64,000 nt of DNA, taken from contig OZ231127.1 in assembly GCA_965153355.1 (NCBI GenBank), positions 45,446,001-45,510,000 of the forward strand, read 5' to 3'. The DNA is from Flaccisagitta enflata (Eukaryota > Chaetognatha > Sagittoidea > Aphragmophora). A program made the position numbers and the translations under genes. Positions within the stretch are counted from its first letter, which is position 1. The number at the start of each line of letters is the position of its first letter. The notes beneath the pieces were generated by a model. It saw only the letters and a list, made by a program, of their open reading frames with translations. It did no database searches and had not been told where the DNA came from. Below, in pieces: positions 19,617-31,945 of this stretch.

Positions 19617-19950
19617 CCGTATTTTCTCCATTTATCGCCCCCCTCCAATTAACGCCCCCCCCTCTTTGAGCTCTCCAGAACAGTAATTTGGAAGAAGGTG
19701 AAATAGCAAAAAATCTTTAAAAATAAAAAGATTTTGCATATTTCAGCGGGTTTTTTTCATGGATTGAATAAAAAACAAGCAAGATACATTTTATCTTATC
19801 TTTATCTGATATCCTAAGTAGCATTTTTTGTGAATAACATATGATTAGAGAGTTCTCATAGATCAAAAGGGGGCGTTAATTGGAGGGTAGAATGACAATA
19901 TATTTTTCCAATTTCAAAAGCGCCCGGGGCGCTAATTAGAGAAAATACGG
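19617..19950. mobile_element. MITE with GCGCC-rich ends, TA target duplication (family O)
   Basis: Ends CCGTATTTTCTC...GAGAAAATACGG, with TA immediately outside both. Inner parts are TTATCGCCCCCC and GCGCCCGGGGCGCTAATTAG. 334 bp, non-coding. A second intact copy at 59202-59525 interrupts an F2 element exactly at a TA. Confidence 0.8.
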
Positions 19951-19982
19951 TATTTTCATTGCGAACACAAACTTGAAAAAAC

Positions 19983-20072
<90 letters not shown>

Positions 20073-20606
20073 GTCCGATTGTCCGAGTGGCAAAACCGAA
20101 TTTCGTTGGTTGTCCTTATCAGTCATTACCATCATATCCCGATACATAAACTAAAGGTGTGTCTGCATTAATCAGCTTGTCCGGATATTTTATTTGAATA
20201 ATAATATCCGGATATTTCGTTTAGTAAATTTTGTGAATTCACTATGTAGAATATCCGGATATTGATATCAAGATAAAATATCCAAATAATATGGTGAATG
20301 CAGACGCACCCTACCATTAGGTTCGAGTTCGTTTCAATTTTTTAAAAGACGATATCAAAGCATTTAAAGAAGTACTCAGAATTCCCATGTAAGAGGCGAT
20401 GATCTCAGTTCAATTTTCAACGACCGTGTATGCCTGGCTAAATCCTGTTAATTTGACACTCGAAACTTTTGAAAAAAAATTTTTATCATCTTTTCTTTGT
20501 CAGTACACTTTTAAACTTCGCGCGCATTAAACCCTATTTCTCGTCAGAACCGTACTTAGTTTTGTTTCTCTTGTTAAACATACCTCAACACTGTATGTGT
20601 CCCTTT

Positions 20607-20698
<92 letters not shown>

Positions 20699-20700
20699 CA

Positions 20701-21246
20701 TATTTAGTAGCGATCGGACTGTAAAATGCAAAACCTTTATAGCTCCTAAACCGCTAGGAAAAAAGTCCTAAAATTTTCAGTGAATATTGGTAATATGTGA
20801 CGGTTTTTGCATGTCAAAGCTCAGATCATAGTATGGAAAAGGTGAGGGGAAAACAAAATATTGAAAGAACATCAATTTTTTAAGAAAAATTGCTTTTTTT
20901 ACATGTTTTTTTTTTAGGAAGGTGCTGTTTTTTTCTGAGATTATGCAGCAAATATATAATACATAAGTTAAAATCTGTCACCAAAAATAAATCCTAAAGT
21001 TTTTGTTGAAATGCAAAGCGATTTCAAGCAAAGACAACTCCTACCTAAGGAAATGGGGAAAAATTGATCTTGATTAAAAAATGGGTTTTCTTTCAATATT
21101 GTTTTCTCCCTCACCTTTTTTATACTATGATCTGAGCTTAGACAGGCAAAAACCGTCACATGTTACCAATATTCACTGAAAATTTCATGACTTTTTTTCA
21201 AGTGGTTTGGGAGCTATAAAGGTTTTGCATTTTACAGTCCGATCCG
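20701..21246. mobile_element. Long-inverted-repeat element (family I)
   Basis: Left arm GATCGGACTGTAAAATGCAA with AACCTTTATAGCTCC and further similarity for about 180 bp, matched by the right arm ending near 21246 (ACAGTCCGATCCGAAGACGG). The left tip appears replaced by the adjoining (CT)n run. A diverged copy at 23188-23577 keeps both tips. No coding capacity seen. Confidence 0.7.
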
Positions 21247-21412
21247 AAGACGGTGTAGTCCACTTTTCGGTCGGTCTATCGGTCTGACAAGTTTGCCCAT
21301 TAAGCGCGGATTTCACGAGTTCGTAGTTTCTATTTTCCACTGTGTCTGCCCGGTAGCCCGTCAGTTGTCGGGAATATATATAGCATTGAATTGGAATACT
21401 TTCTGTCTACTC

Positions 21413-22049
21413 GGGCTTTAGTTAAGACGCACAGAATACATCCATAGAATATGATACCCAAGCCATATGAATCATGATTTTTTTAACATAAGATTTCATG
21501 AAAAAAATTTTTTGAGGATATCAATTAACTTGTCAACAAACATTTTTTGCATGAATCAACTTGCATATGCCAGTTTTAATCGCAAATCATTTTTTTTATG
21601 GCTGAAAAATCAGGTGAAATGCAATGAAAACTTGTTTTGTCAATGTACCATGACCCACTGGAAATTTTAAATTTGCATAGAAATTCAAATCATGGACAAA
21701 ACAAGAACATAGCGCGATTCCAAGATAAGCAACTGAGCGCGCTATGTTCTTAATTTGATCATATTTTGATTATCTATGCAAATTTAAAATTTCCAATGAG
21801 CAGTTACTAAAATGGTTGTTATTGTTTTTTTTTAACTTTTTTGTCACTTCAAAAACGAGTTTCCTTCAGTCTTTTTGTATCTATGTCATTTGAAGTAACA
21901 AATTGGTTTCCTCAAGTAACTAAATACATCTAATTTTCTATAAAAAAAACCAAAACAATCATTGATCAAAGCCAGATTGGTAATGTGATTGGTAACTTAG
22001 TTCTTCGGGTAAATTCTTCCTGATTTAATTTCAGTGCGTCTTAAGCCCT
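21413..22049. mobile_element. MITE-like element with TTAAGACGCAC ends
   Basis: Left GGGCTTTAGTTAAGACGCAC and right end, whose reverse complement reads GGGCTTAAGACGCACTGAA. Two inner palindromes: GGAAATTTTAAATTTGCATAG with its mirror (about 21658 and 21776), and AAGAACATAGCGCG with CGCGCTATGTTCTT (about 21705-21750). Non-coding. Confidence 0.6.
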
Positions 22050-22091
22050 CAAGTATTTTTGTTATGTATCGAAACAGATGAAGAGATTATT

Positions 22092-22274
22092 AGTCGCGTG
22101 CACCCGACTCTATAACCCGCTATGTCGTTCGGTCCGTTGGTCGGTAACTTTGTTTTTTCGGCGTTTTTCGCATTACTTTTCCTGCCCAAATGCTTGGCTT
22201 ACCTATTTCATCACTGCCCCTGTCCACCCGCACGCGACTTCGGTAGCCGTGTATCCGTCGGCCGTCCGGCCTTG
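22092..22274 (-). mobile_element. F1 element, short form
   Basis: Hairpin AGTCGCGTGCACCCGACT (one mismatch), TATAACCCGCTATGTCG, a GTCGG microsatellite, a TTTTCCTGCCCAAATGC segment, then CCGCACGCGACTTCGGTAGC and the end GGCCTTG before TTTT. Confidence 0.75.
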
Positions 22275-22481
22275 TTTTGAGCATTGAGTCTGAACGACAA
22301 GTGGAGGTTAACTTTCATCCAAACGACAAAAAAAAAAAGGTCGTTTCATTCGGATGATATTATATAGCTAATTGAAATGGTCACCCTCCATGTTTATGTA
22401 CCGCAGGAATGTCTATGAACGGTACATAAAAGTCAACTAACATCAACATAAAACAGCCTCAACGAATTTTTAAGTACAATA

Positions 22482-23010
22482 ACACTCATATGTTTGACTA
22501 AGAACCTTGTTTATAAGAACATTGAGGCTCAGATGAGGAAGAAAATAAGAACAATCGTAAGAACATCGTCAGCCTCAAATCTGAGGGAATCTAAGAACAC
22601 TGAACCTCATTCGTCGCCGCTAAGAACAATCCCTTCAATGATAGGTGGATCAATATCCCTCACTATACTCAAACTGAAATAGATGGAAAAGGGCCTTGCG
22701 AACCCTCACTGACTAGTTAATATGCGCACCACTCCTAGTTTTCCATAAAACACAATCTGAAAAACATCCCATCTAATCTAAGCCAAAAGCTTACCAATAG
22801 TAATCAAGGGCAATGATTGCTACCTAATTAACCATAATTCAAGAAATCACCCGAGGATATGACATTTTAGCTCTGGCTGGCAATTTCGCTCTGGCTGGCA
22901 ATTCGAAAATTAAAAACTCCGTAAGAACAATTTGAGCCTCAAATTAACTTAAGAATAAGAACACTGAGCCTCAGAAAAAATTATATGTTCTTATAAAAAC
23001 AAATGAGTGT
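22482..23010. mobile_element. Inverted-repeat element with ACACTCAT ends
   Basis: Left ACACTCATATGTTT...TAAGAACATTGAGGCTCAG; the right arm in reverse complement reads ACACTCATTTGTTTTTATAA, then GAACATA and GAGGCTCAG. Copies of AAGAACA..GAGGCTCA recur inside. It contains a short dispersed repeat (22690-22762: CCTTGCGAACCCTCACTGAC, TAGTTAATATGCGC) also found at 40362-40412 and 48988-49096. Confidence 0.65.
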
Positions 23011-23187
23011 AATCGATTTAAAGTTCAGCTGTGCTCGATGCTCAACAACTCTGCCATTATCTTTCATAATATGTATCTTAAATCGGTAGAAATATGTAGG
23101 TTTTACCTAAAATGTTTGCTCGGCAGCGTTTGGCGAAAATTTACCTCAGACTTCAGACTCTGACAAGAAAGCGTATTCTCCCTACAC

Positions 23188-23577
23188 ACCGTCTTTACAT
23201 CGAATTGAAAAATGCACGACCTTAGTAACTCCTAAACAAATTTTCAGTAAATGTTGCTAATATACTCCGATTTTGGCATGCAAAAGTTTGAGTTTTAGTA
23301 TTGAATGCCAATAGAGGATCGGCAAAACATTGAGAAGAAATATTCATTAAGATGCCATTTCTGAAGAAATGAGTGGTAACCTTAGGGCTGGTCTCAAATC
23401 AACAGAAAATAAATCATATTTTCTAGTGCTGTCAAAAAGAAAAATCTGAATATTTCAAAACATATTACCAACATTCACTGAAAATTTCAAAAGATTTTAA
23501 GCAGTAAATTAGGATTTATAAAGGTTTTTGCATTTTTCAATCCGATCTGAAGACACTGTAGTTCCCCATTTATTTTT
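23188..23577. mobile_element. Family I element, second copy
   Basis: CTACACACCGTCTTTACATCG at the left and CCGATCTGAAGACACTGTAG at the right, with diverged arms (AAAAATGCACGACCTTAGTA and GGATTTATAAAGGTTTTTGC). Related to 20701-21246. Confidence 0.6.
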
Positions 23578-23695
23578 TTTTAATTCAGCGTTGAATCTGC
23601 CACCAACCAGTAGGCACCATCTTTTCCTCAATTCAATCGTCCATTCAATCATTCAACGGCCTTGACATGGAACTCAGAAATTAAGACTAAACTAA

Positions 23696-23903
23696 CAAGG
23701 CCGGATACACGGCCAATAAGCAGTCCCTGGCGGGTGAGCAGGGGCAGTACACTGAGGGGCAGGGGCTGTATTTTGGGTCGGCAGGGGCTGTTATGCTCAG
23801 AAATCACAAATACGGTCAATTTGCGGCATCCAAAATTTCGCGTGACAGACAGACAGACAGACCAAGGGACACACCCTCTTATAGAGTCGCTTAGCCAGCG
23901 ACT
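23696..23903 (+). mobile_element. F1 element, short form
   Basis: CAAGGCCGGATACACGGCCA, GGCGGGTGAGCAGGGGCAGT, a GACAGACA microsatellite, CTCTTATAG and hairpin AGTCGCTTAGCCAGCGACT (23885-23903), then AAAG. Confidence 0.75.
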
Positions 23904-23999
23904 AAAGAGCCAAAAAAAAAATGCGAGTCGAGACCACAATCCAGAAATACTACCTAATACTAATAACACTTAAAGTGAATAGCAGCCCAAAGACTGTAA

Positions 24000-24590
24000 A
24001 TGGTCAGCGGTACCCGTGCCCTGCTTTGGTGGTTCAATGGTTAAGTTGAAGTGGCCCCAAAGGGGACAAAGTCCTGTAGATCACAGGGGGATCTGTCTGT
24101 ACGCCAGTCCGTCCTGAAGGTCAGGATATGAGTATCTGTGGCCATAATTTATGTCCCTGAAGCTAGGATTTGGGTCTCAGGGGCCAAAACTTGGATCTAA
24201 GGTGCCAGAGTTTTGGTCATTAACTCATTATGCCAGGATCTGGGTCTCGTCGGCCAGGATGTGGATCTCTGAGTCCAGAATCTGGATCTCAGGAGCTAGA
24301 ATCTGGATCTGAGAAACCATAATCTAGTTCTGAGGGAACATGATGTTGGTCCTCAAAACTAGGGATGTGCAAGTGATTGACCGCTTCCAATTTAGAGGAT
24401 AGGATAGCTACTAGTATAAGAACTATAAAATGGAAGCGCTTCCTTCTGAGCCAGAACAGAATAAAAGTTTTCTAGACAAAATTTGGGCCATTTCGCTTAG
24501 AGTTGGGCCATTTTACTTAAATTTGGGTAGGAATGGGCCCCAAAGGTGACAAAGCCCTGATAGGATTGAATGGGGTGGGGGGACGTACAA
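24000..24590 (+). mobile_element. F2 element (diverged)
   Basis: AATGGTCAGCGGTACCCGTG, CCTGCT, GGCCCCAAAGGGGACAAAGT, CCTGTAG, then a degenerate array (GCCAGGATCTGGGTCTCAG type) and a weak right end (GGGCCCCAAAGGTGACAAAG, near 24535). Near 24359-24450 it holds a truncated copy of the hAT MITE family (AGGGATGTGCAAGTGATTGA). Confidence 0.6.
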
Positions 24591-24596
24591 GACTAA

Positions 24597-25171
<575 letters not shown>

Positions 25172-25603
25172 AAAAATAAAAACATCTTTAGACTTTTGAT
25201 CTTTAGCGTTAGCATCCAAGACCTGAGGTTGGGATTTCAATTTGTGTCATGTTTTTTAGAAAGATGACTTGCAGAAAAATTGTTTTGATAAATATCTGCT
25301 ATTGCTTATTGAGTCGCCTGCCATGGGACTCTACACCCCACTATGTCAGCTGGTTGGTTGGTTGGTTGGTTGGTTGGTCCCCTTTTGGGCAGCGGCCCTG
25401 AAAGAGTCGATAACCTATGCTTTCCCACACGGGGAAATTTCTCCTCCTTCTGCTCCCCCATGACTCAAATCTTAGCCTTAAGGCCCAAATCCAAGTCTTG
25501 AGGCCCAAATCCCGGTCTTGAGGCCCAAATCCCAGCCTCAAGGCTAAATTACTATATTGTTCCACCTTTCATGACACCCTCAAGGCTCAAATCCCACCCT
25601 CTA

Positions 25604-27287
25604 ACCTTGGCGTCATAAAAAATAGCGGATTTTTAAAACCTATTCTAACCATCTTGATTTAAGAGAAACTAAGGAAAATCAGTGATGGTTGGAAAGCTCT
25701 TTGAAAGATCTTTCATTTGAGTTGTGTCTGGATTTAGTGGCTCAAACAGTTTAGAAATTACAGTGATTCAAAGAAAACCTCTATTTTTTTACCCTTACAG
25801 TGTGTCATTAACAAAAGTTTGCTAATAATTTCATGATTACCAAAATGATTGAAGATTTTGTCCGATTGCCTTCAAATTTTCAGTGATGTCTAAATTGTGT
25901 GTCTACTGATACCGGTTCAATTTTTGTGAGCATCAGAAATTTTTTTCTATGGTTTTTGCATGTTCCTTTACTAACCCTCATCAAAATTCTTGAAAAATGA
26001 AGCAATTTCAAAAAAAACTTGTTTATTTCTGAATTATTTGAGCTCATACCCAGTTTACTTCTTTGGGAGAGGGCCCTAAATATAGGTCTTTGAAAGCACT
26101 CTAAAATTGTCAAAGATTTTTCACAATCTTAACCATATCTTCATAAACCAAATGCTCAATAAAATAAAATCACTGATTCTTTCAAACCACAGTTTTGCAT
26201 GGTGAAAATGATGGTAAAAGTTGTCCAATTTGGATAAAATTTTAGGAGCTGTTGAAGGAAGGTATGTTGTACCACCATATAAAATTTTATCTTAATCGGA
26301 TAAGGTTAAGTAGGGTTTTTAAGAGATTATGTTTAAGTTATGATCACTGACACATTGTAAGGGTGAAAATAGAGAAGTGTTTTTGGGCAGCGGCTCCGAA
26401 GGGGACGAAGTCCTGTAGAACACAGGGGGACTTTCGTTCGTCTGTCCGTTCGTTCGTTCGTTCGTCCGTGCGTCCCCCCCTTCATCAGACCCCTCAGGCC
26501 TCAAATCTGGCCTCTCAGGCCTCAAATCCAGCCTCTCAGGTCTCCAATTCAGCCTCCCAGGCCTCAAATCTGGCCTCTCTGGTCTCAAATCTGGCCTCTC
26601 AGGCCTCAAATCTGGCCTCTCAGGCCTCTCAGGCCTCGAATCTGGCCTCTCAGGCCTCAAATCTGGCCTCTCAGGCCTCAAATCTGGCTTCTTAGGCCTG
26701 AAATCCAAATTCTCAGGCCTCAACCCTGGACTCTCATGCCTCAAATTAGGCCTCTCAGGCCTCAAATCAGCCATCTAAACCTCAATTTATTGCTCCCAGG
26801 CTTCAAATCAGTCCTCTGGCCTTTCAAGCCTTAATCCAGCTCTCTGAAGCCTCAAGTCAGTCCTCTCAGGCTTCCAATCGGCATTCTCAGGCCTTATATC
26901 AGCCTTCTCAGACCTCAGTTTAGGCTCTTGAATGCCTTCAGTCAGCCCTCTATAGCATCTCATCCACTTCTTCAGGTAGGACGAACGAAAGTCCCCCTGT
27001 GTTCTACAGGACTTCGTCCCCTTCGGGGCCGCTGCCCTGCTTCCCCTCACTTCAATTCACAATCACTCAAAGCAGGGCAACAGGTATCGCTGACCACATA
27101 TTGCCCTTGGGCGACCTGTTCAAATTGATGTAGCTTCTTAACCATTTGAGCGACAATGTTGTGACACAACTCAAATGAAAGATCTTTCAAAGAGCTTTCT
27201 AGACGTCACCAATTTTCCTTAGTTTCTCTCAAATTAAGTTTGTTGAAATAGGTTTTAAAAATCCGCCATCTTTTATGACGCCAAGAT
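25604..27287. mobile_element. Element with about 175-bp inverted repeats, TA target duplication
   Basis: Left arm ACCTTGGCGTCATAAAA...; right arm in reverse complement ATCTTGGCGTCATAAAA. Both share CGGATTTTTAAAACCTAT, AGAGAAACTAAGGAAAAT and GAAAGATCTTTCATTTGAGT. TA lies outside both ends, and the flanking F2-D array (CAAATCCCACC) resumes on each side. The interior includes the F2-C copy 26380-27118; the remainder is AT-rich without a recognised transposase. Confidence 0.75.
26380..27118 (-). mobile_element. F2 element (type C), complete, nested
   Basis: Starts TTTTTGGGCAGCGGCTCCG. The array of GGCCTCTCAGGCCTCAAATC units runs to about 26935. It ends with AGTCCCCCTGTGTTCTACAG, the hairpin arms CCCTGCTT and AAGCAGGGC, and ATCGCTGACCACATATTG, CCCTTGGGCGACCTGTT. 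Inverted orientation relative to 411-1030, which it closely resembles. Confidence 0.8.
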
Positions 27288-27529
27288 TAGGCTCAAATCC
27301 CACCCACGAGGCCCAAATCCCACCCATGAGGCCCAAAATCCAGCCTCAGGGGTGGAATTTGCGCCTAAAGGCTGGGATTTGGGCCTCAAGACTAGGATTT
27401 GAGCCTAGAGACTGGGATTTGGGCCTTGAGGCTCGGATTTGTGCCAGGGGGGGATGGACGGAGGGGGAGAAGAAGGAGAAAGCATAGGTCATTGACCCCT
27501 TTGGGGCCGCTGCCCTGCTTCCCCCTCTA

Positions 27530-28138
27530 CTATCTTCGCCAAAAGAAACGCGACACCCTGGCAAAGATATGATTTATTGACCATACTCTGACAAAATTCA
27601 GTAACTGAGAGAGTTTGGAGGTCAAGTAAGTTATTTTCATAAAAAATACACAAGACTGTGGATCTAAAATGCAATTTATATCGCATTTCTTCATCAACAG
27701 GGGTGATAACCTCTTCTCATTTATCCACACTTTTTGCAAGCCAATGATTTTTTATCAAGGTTTACTCTTTTGCTTGCCATTTCTAAACGGCTTGAGCTAC
27801 AGAATCCAGATTGCGCCCACCTTCGAGATTTTTTGATGTAGATTAATTTGCTTTTTTGGAAAAAGTATCTAGCTTCTCCAGAAGCTAAGATAATAAAAGT
27901 TAAAGTTATATCAATTTTAATCTTTCTTTTTTTTCACAATCTTTTATCAATTCTGAATATGACTATTTTCCTTCTTCTGCTTGCCATTTCTAAACACTTT
28001 AAGATACAGTTACCAGATTAGACTCATTTTGTAGATCTTTTGAAGAAGAAAAATTTCTTTTTTTAAAAAAGTATCTAGCTTTTCTAGAAGCCAAGATATT
28101 GTAGATAGAAGGTGTCGCGTTTCTTTTGGCGAAGATAG
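27530..28138. mobile_element. MITE with perfect 28-bp inverted repeats and TA duplication
   Basis: 27530-27557 (CTATCTTCGCCAAAAGAAAC...) and 28111-28138 are exact reverse complements over 28 bp. TA flanks both ends (27528-27529 and 28139-28140). 609 bp, AT-rich, no transposase. It splits the hairpin of the surrounding F2-D element. Only one copy was seen in the window. Confidence 0.85.
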
Positions 28139-28204
28139 TACTTCAAACACAACTGACTTTGGTAGGGCAAGGGTAAGGCTGACCATCTAACGCTTTTGCG
28201 ACTA

Positions 28205-28379
28205 CAGTTAAACCCCACTCCAAAGGACTTCAAAGGACCAATAAATTTTATCTGTTATAGGCGGAATTCTGTTATAGCAAACATATGAAATAAAAAAACT
28301 GGTTAAAGGGACCAAGAATTAATATCGGTTATAAGCGGAATACTGTTAAAAGCGGAACTATTAGAGCCGGGTTCAACTG
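28205..28379. mobile_element. pogo-type MITE (family K)
   Basis: CAGTTAAACCCCACTCCAAA at the left and GCCGGGTTCAACTG at the right, with TA on both sides. 175 bp. Inserted at the TA of GCGACTA where F2-D meets F1. Confidence 0.75.
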
Positions 28380-28713
28380 TATTTACTTTTTGAGCGTTTT
28401 TGAACTTTTAGAGCTTACTTCTCCTGCCTAAATGCTCTAGTGACCTTCTCCAGCACTGCTTCTGTCCACCCGCACGCGACTGGGGTAGCCTTGTATCCAG
28501 CCTTGTTTTCTTTCAGTTTAACATGAAAATAAAAAGGTTTCTAGTCATGTGTATGCGACTTTTAAACCCGCTATATCTGTCGGTCCATCTGTCCCTCAGT
28601 GGTGGTTGGTCCATTGGTTGGTCAGACCGTAACAACAATTGCTTATCTTCGATAATTTCAGGGCCCAGCTAAATTGACACCCATCTCTCTCATTCTATTT
28701 GTCTTTGTACCTA

Positions 28714-29020
<307 letters not shown>

Positions 29021-29073
29021 TCTCCGGTTTGAAAAGCATTTTTAGTCGCGTGCTACGTCACACTTTACTTTTT

Positions 29074-29473
29074 AGTCGCGTGCACGCGACTCTACACCCC
29101 GCTTTGTCGGTCCGTCCGTCCGTCCGTCCGTCCGTCCGTCCGTCCGTCGGTCCGTCCGTCACACTTTACTTTTTTGTAATATAACGTCAATTCTTAGATC
29201 ATTTTAAGTCCTTTTTAGTCATTGATAGTTACTCTAAGTCATTCTAAGTCATTCTAAGTCATTTTAAGTCATTCTAAGTCATTTTAAGTCATTCTAAGTC
29301 ATTCTAAGTTATTTTAAGTCATTTCTGGTCATTAGGTTTTTTAGGCATTTTAAGTCCTTTTTGGACATTTTAAGTCATTCTAAGTCATTCTAAGTCATTC
29401 TAAGTCATACTAAGTTATTCTAAGTCATTCTTACCCTGTAAATCTCGCACGCGACTTATAGGTGTTGGCCTTG
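29074..29473 (-). mobile_element. F1 element, long form with decamers
   Basis: Perfect palindrome AGTCGCGTGCACGCGACT (29074-29091), CCCCGCTTTGTCGG, a GTCC microsatellite, an array of AAGTCATTCT/AAGTCATTTT decamers (about 29215-29430), then GCACGCGACTTATAGGTGTT and GGCCTTG before TTTT. Inverted relative to 12634-14442. The other end of a further F1 copy follows at about 29478-29586 (GCTCCTGCCCAAATG...TATCCAGCCTTG). Confidence 0.8.
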
Positions 29474-29772
29474 TTTTGGGTTTTTGCGGTTTTTGGCCTC
29501 ACAGCTCCTGCCCAAATGATCAAGTGACCTCAAATACGGCCCCTGCCCCCCTGCAGGCGACTGGGGTAGCTGTGTATCCAGCCTTGTTGATTTATGAGAC
29601 ATGGTGAAAAGTCCTAAAATTTTGTAGTGTTTTTGTAAACTTAAAGAACTTAATGTAAGACCAGACTTTATAGTGAACTTTATCATACAACAACCAACTT
29701 AAGGTTCCAAAAGGGTTTAGACCTGATGTATAGGTAATTGAATTCATCAAAGTGAATGTGTAACATGCTATA

Positions 29773-30290
29773 ATCTGCGGGTACCTCTGACCATGTGCAA
29801 TCCACGGACAACTTGTTTTTGTTTAATGCTTATATTCCCAAAGATCGTACCCCTATGGAAGCGATAGAGGCGATGATGGCGATAGTGATGTTGATGGCTG
29901 GTGGCGAGGGCGGTGAAGGCAGGGATGGAGGCGATTGTGATAGACTGATGGTAGAGATAGAAGGCAAGGGTGAAGATGGAGATGATAGTGGCGAGAGTGG
30001 AGGTGGGGGCTATGATGGCGGTGATGGCAATGGTGGGATGAAGGCGATGGAGGCAATGGTGGCAATGGCAGCAATGGCAATGGCAATGGTAGCGATGGAG
30101 GCTATTGTGGCGATGAAGGTAATGGTGGGGATGGAGGCGATATTGGTGATAATGGGGATGGAGGTGATGGTAGCGACCAAAGCCACATGGCACAGCCACA
30201 TTCCACATGTCACAGCCACATGGCAGCCACATGGCCTGAGCGTTTCGCTCATTGTTGACAATTAAGGAAATTAACTCTAACGCCATACCC
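29773..30290. repeat. F2 end remnant and (GCGATGGAG)-type low-complexity tract
   Basis: GCGGGTACCTCTGACCATGT with GCAATCCACGGACAACTTG (29776-29815) is a decayed F2-E end. It is followed by imperfect GATGG/GGCGAT units to about 30180 and CACATGGCACAGCCACAT units. Long open frames on both strands here are repeat translations. Similar GATGG units recur at about 32105-32170. Confidence 0.5.
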
Positions 30291-31620
30291 GGCTGCATGA
30301 TGGTAACCTTTTTCCATTGTCTATCTTTTACTGAATGTGCTTTAAGCAAAACTCATTGATTCACTTTGCTAACTAAAAGTAAGGCACTTTCCATTCCTGC
30401 AACAAATTGGAAAGCTATATTCAAAATTTCATTTTAGTTGGTCACGCAGGAGTAAGATTTGTATGCCAATGTGTTCTGTCATACTTTTAGAGAAACCAAA
30501 TGATTCCAATGTGCATAATTCAACACAGAACCGTGTAAACAGAATAGTTTGTACATATCCAGCTGTCTTCTTCAGCTGCCTACTCCTTCAAAGAGATCAT
30601 TACATGGTGGTGCTGAGTGGTGACATGCAGTAACATTATGTCATTACTTTTGTGATATACAATCAATGTGAACAAGATCCATACTTACTTTTTTTGATGT
30701 GTCCATACAGGTTTTCTTATCCCAGCTGCAATCAGCTGTTGATGGCCGTCTTTGCGCCTGCGTCGATACATTCTTTGATGCAAAAAAATCTGAGAGTAGC
30801 GGCCCTTCCCTCAGCATAAACCATTCTCGCCTCTGAAGGCCCTCTCAACCCCATCCATTGTTCCTCTCTGTCTGCTGTGATATTTGCTGGAGAATAATTT
30901 TAATCGACCATGAATGACGTTGAACACCGTAAACCCAGCAATTTTTCGTGGGTCGATGATGAATTTTTCGTATGCGGGTCTTCGTTTCCAAAGCATCCCA
31001 GTCATCTGCGATGGTTGGTAAGTAGCTAAAAGGTTTTTTTTCGCCATCTTTCTGTACTTCTCCTGGGGACAAAGAGAGCCCGGGTAAAGTGTGCTTGCGT
31101 GCATTAAGCGTTCATGCATGCTGAGAAATATTTTCTCTATGGCAATTCTTAATGATTTCTGTTCTTCATACTTTCCTGGGAGTTAATACTCTCTATAAAC
31201 CATAGAATTCAATTTTCACCAATGCTTTGTTCTCATGCTAATGTATGCAAAATGTTATGCAGAGGTAAAGAACAAAGCTCGATCATAGTTATGTCAATTT
31301 GTCGCAAATCAAATTGTCTGTATCTGAAATTTGAGTAACTTTTTTCATTATTTCTGATCATATTAGCTATTCTTCAAAACTTTTTACCGACTTATTCACT
31401 ATTTTTTTGATTCTTCAAAACGCCGGGGTTGGATTGTAGTCTTTCTCGTTCAATTATTGCAAAGCTAACAAACTAGATAAAGTAACTACTGTCTTTTTTG
31501 TCTTTTCAACACGCTACACCATATCTATCTGTACCCTATACCCTCCCCCCCTTTTTCCTCAACCCTCTTTCCTTCCTCTGTTTGCCACTGGCGAGAATTC
31601 CTTTGTCCCGCAACATCTTT
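30291..31620. other. No assigned feature; one splice-bounded open frame
   Basis: AT-rich. On the minus strand an open frame at 30827-31070 follows a good acceptor (CTCTCTTTGTCCCCAG). It reads EKYRKMAKKNLLATYQPSQM and onward, a sequence I do not recognise. No partner exons were found, so it is not called a gene. Confidence 0.2.
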
Positions 31621-31623
31621 CTT

Positions 31624-31626
<3 letters not shown>

Positions 31627-31705
<79 letters not shown>

Positions 31706-31853
31706 TCAACCACATTCGAACTTCTTGCTCCCTTTTTCTTCCTTGGGCAGGCTTTTTCTCCTCCTCCTCCTCCAACTCTTCATTTTTTTTCTTCTCTTCT
31801 GTTTCCCTTGAGTTTCTCCAGTTTTTTCTCCTCTTCATCTTCTTGTGGCTCTT

Positions 31854-31941
<88 letters not shown>
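31627..31941. repeat. Two (CT)n microsatellites
   Basis: Pure CT runs at about 31627-31702 and 31856-31941, separated by a pyrimidine-rich spacer. The surrounding region to 33120 is AT-rich with no recognised gene. Confidence 0.9.

Positions 31942-31945
<4 letters not shown>

Larger units (their letters stand above)
25311..28508 (-). mobile_element. Nested composite: F1 split by F2-D, which carries further insertions
   Basis: The F1 hairpin end AGTCGCCTGCCATGGGACT (about 25312) and CCCCACTATGTCAGC with a GGTT microsatellite lead into F2-D (from about 25380, TTTTGGGCAGCGGCC; GATAACCTATGCTTTC). F2-D resumes at 27288-27529 and 28141-28202 (GCTGACCATCTAACGCTTTT). F1 then continues to its other end at about 28508 (CCGCACGCGACTGGGG...CCTTG). 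Insertions inside are listed separately: 25604-27287, 26380-27118, 27530-28138 and 28205-28379. Confidence 0.75.

Noticed and set aside
29795-30265. Glycine/methionine-rich protein on the plus strand or histidine-rich protein on the minus strand
   Set aside because: Both follow from GATGG/GGCGAT repeat units after an F2 end remnant. No splice or start context.
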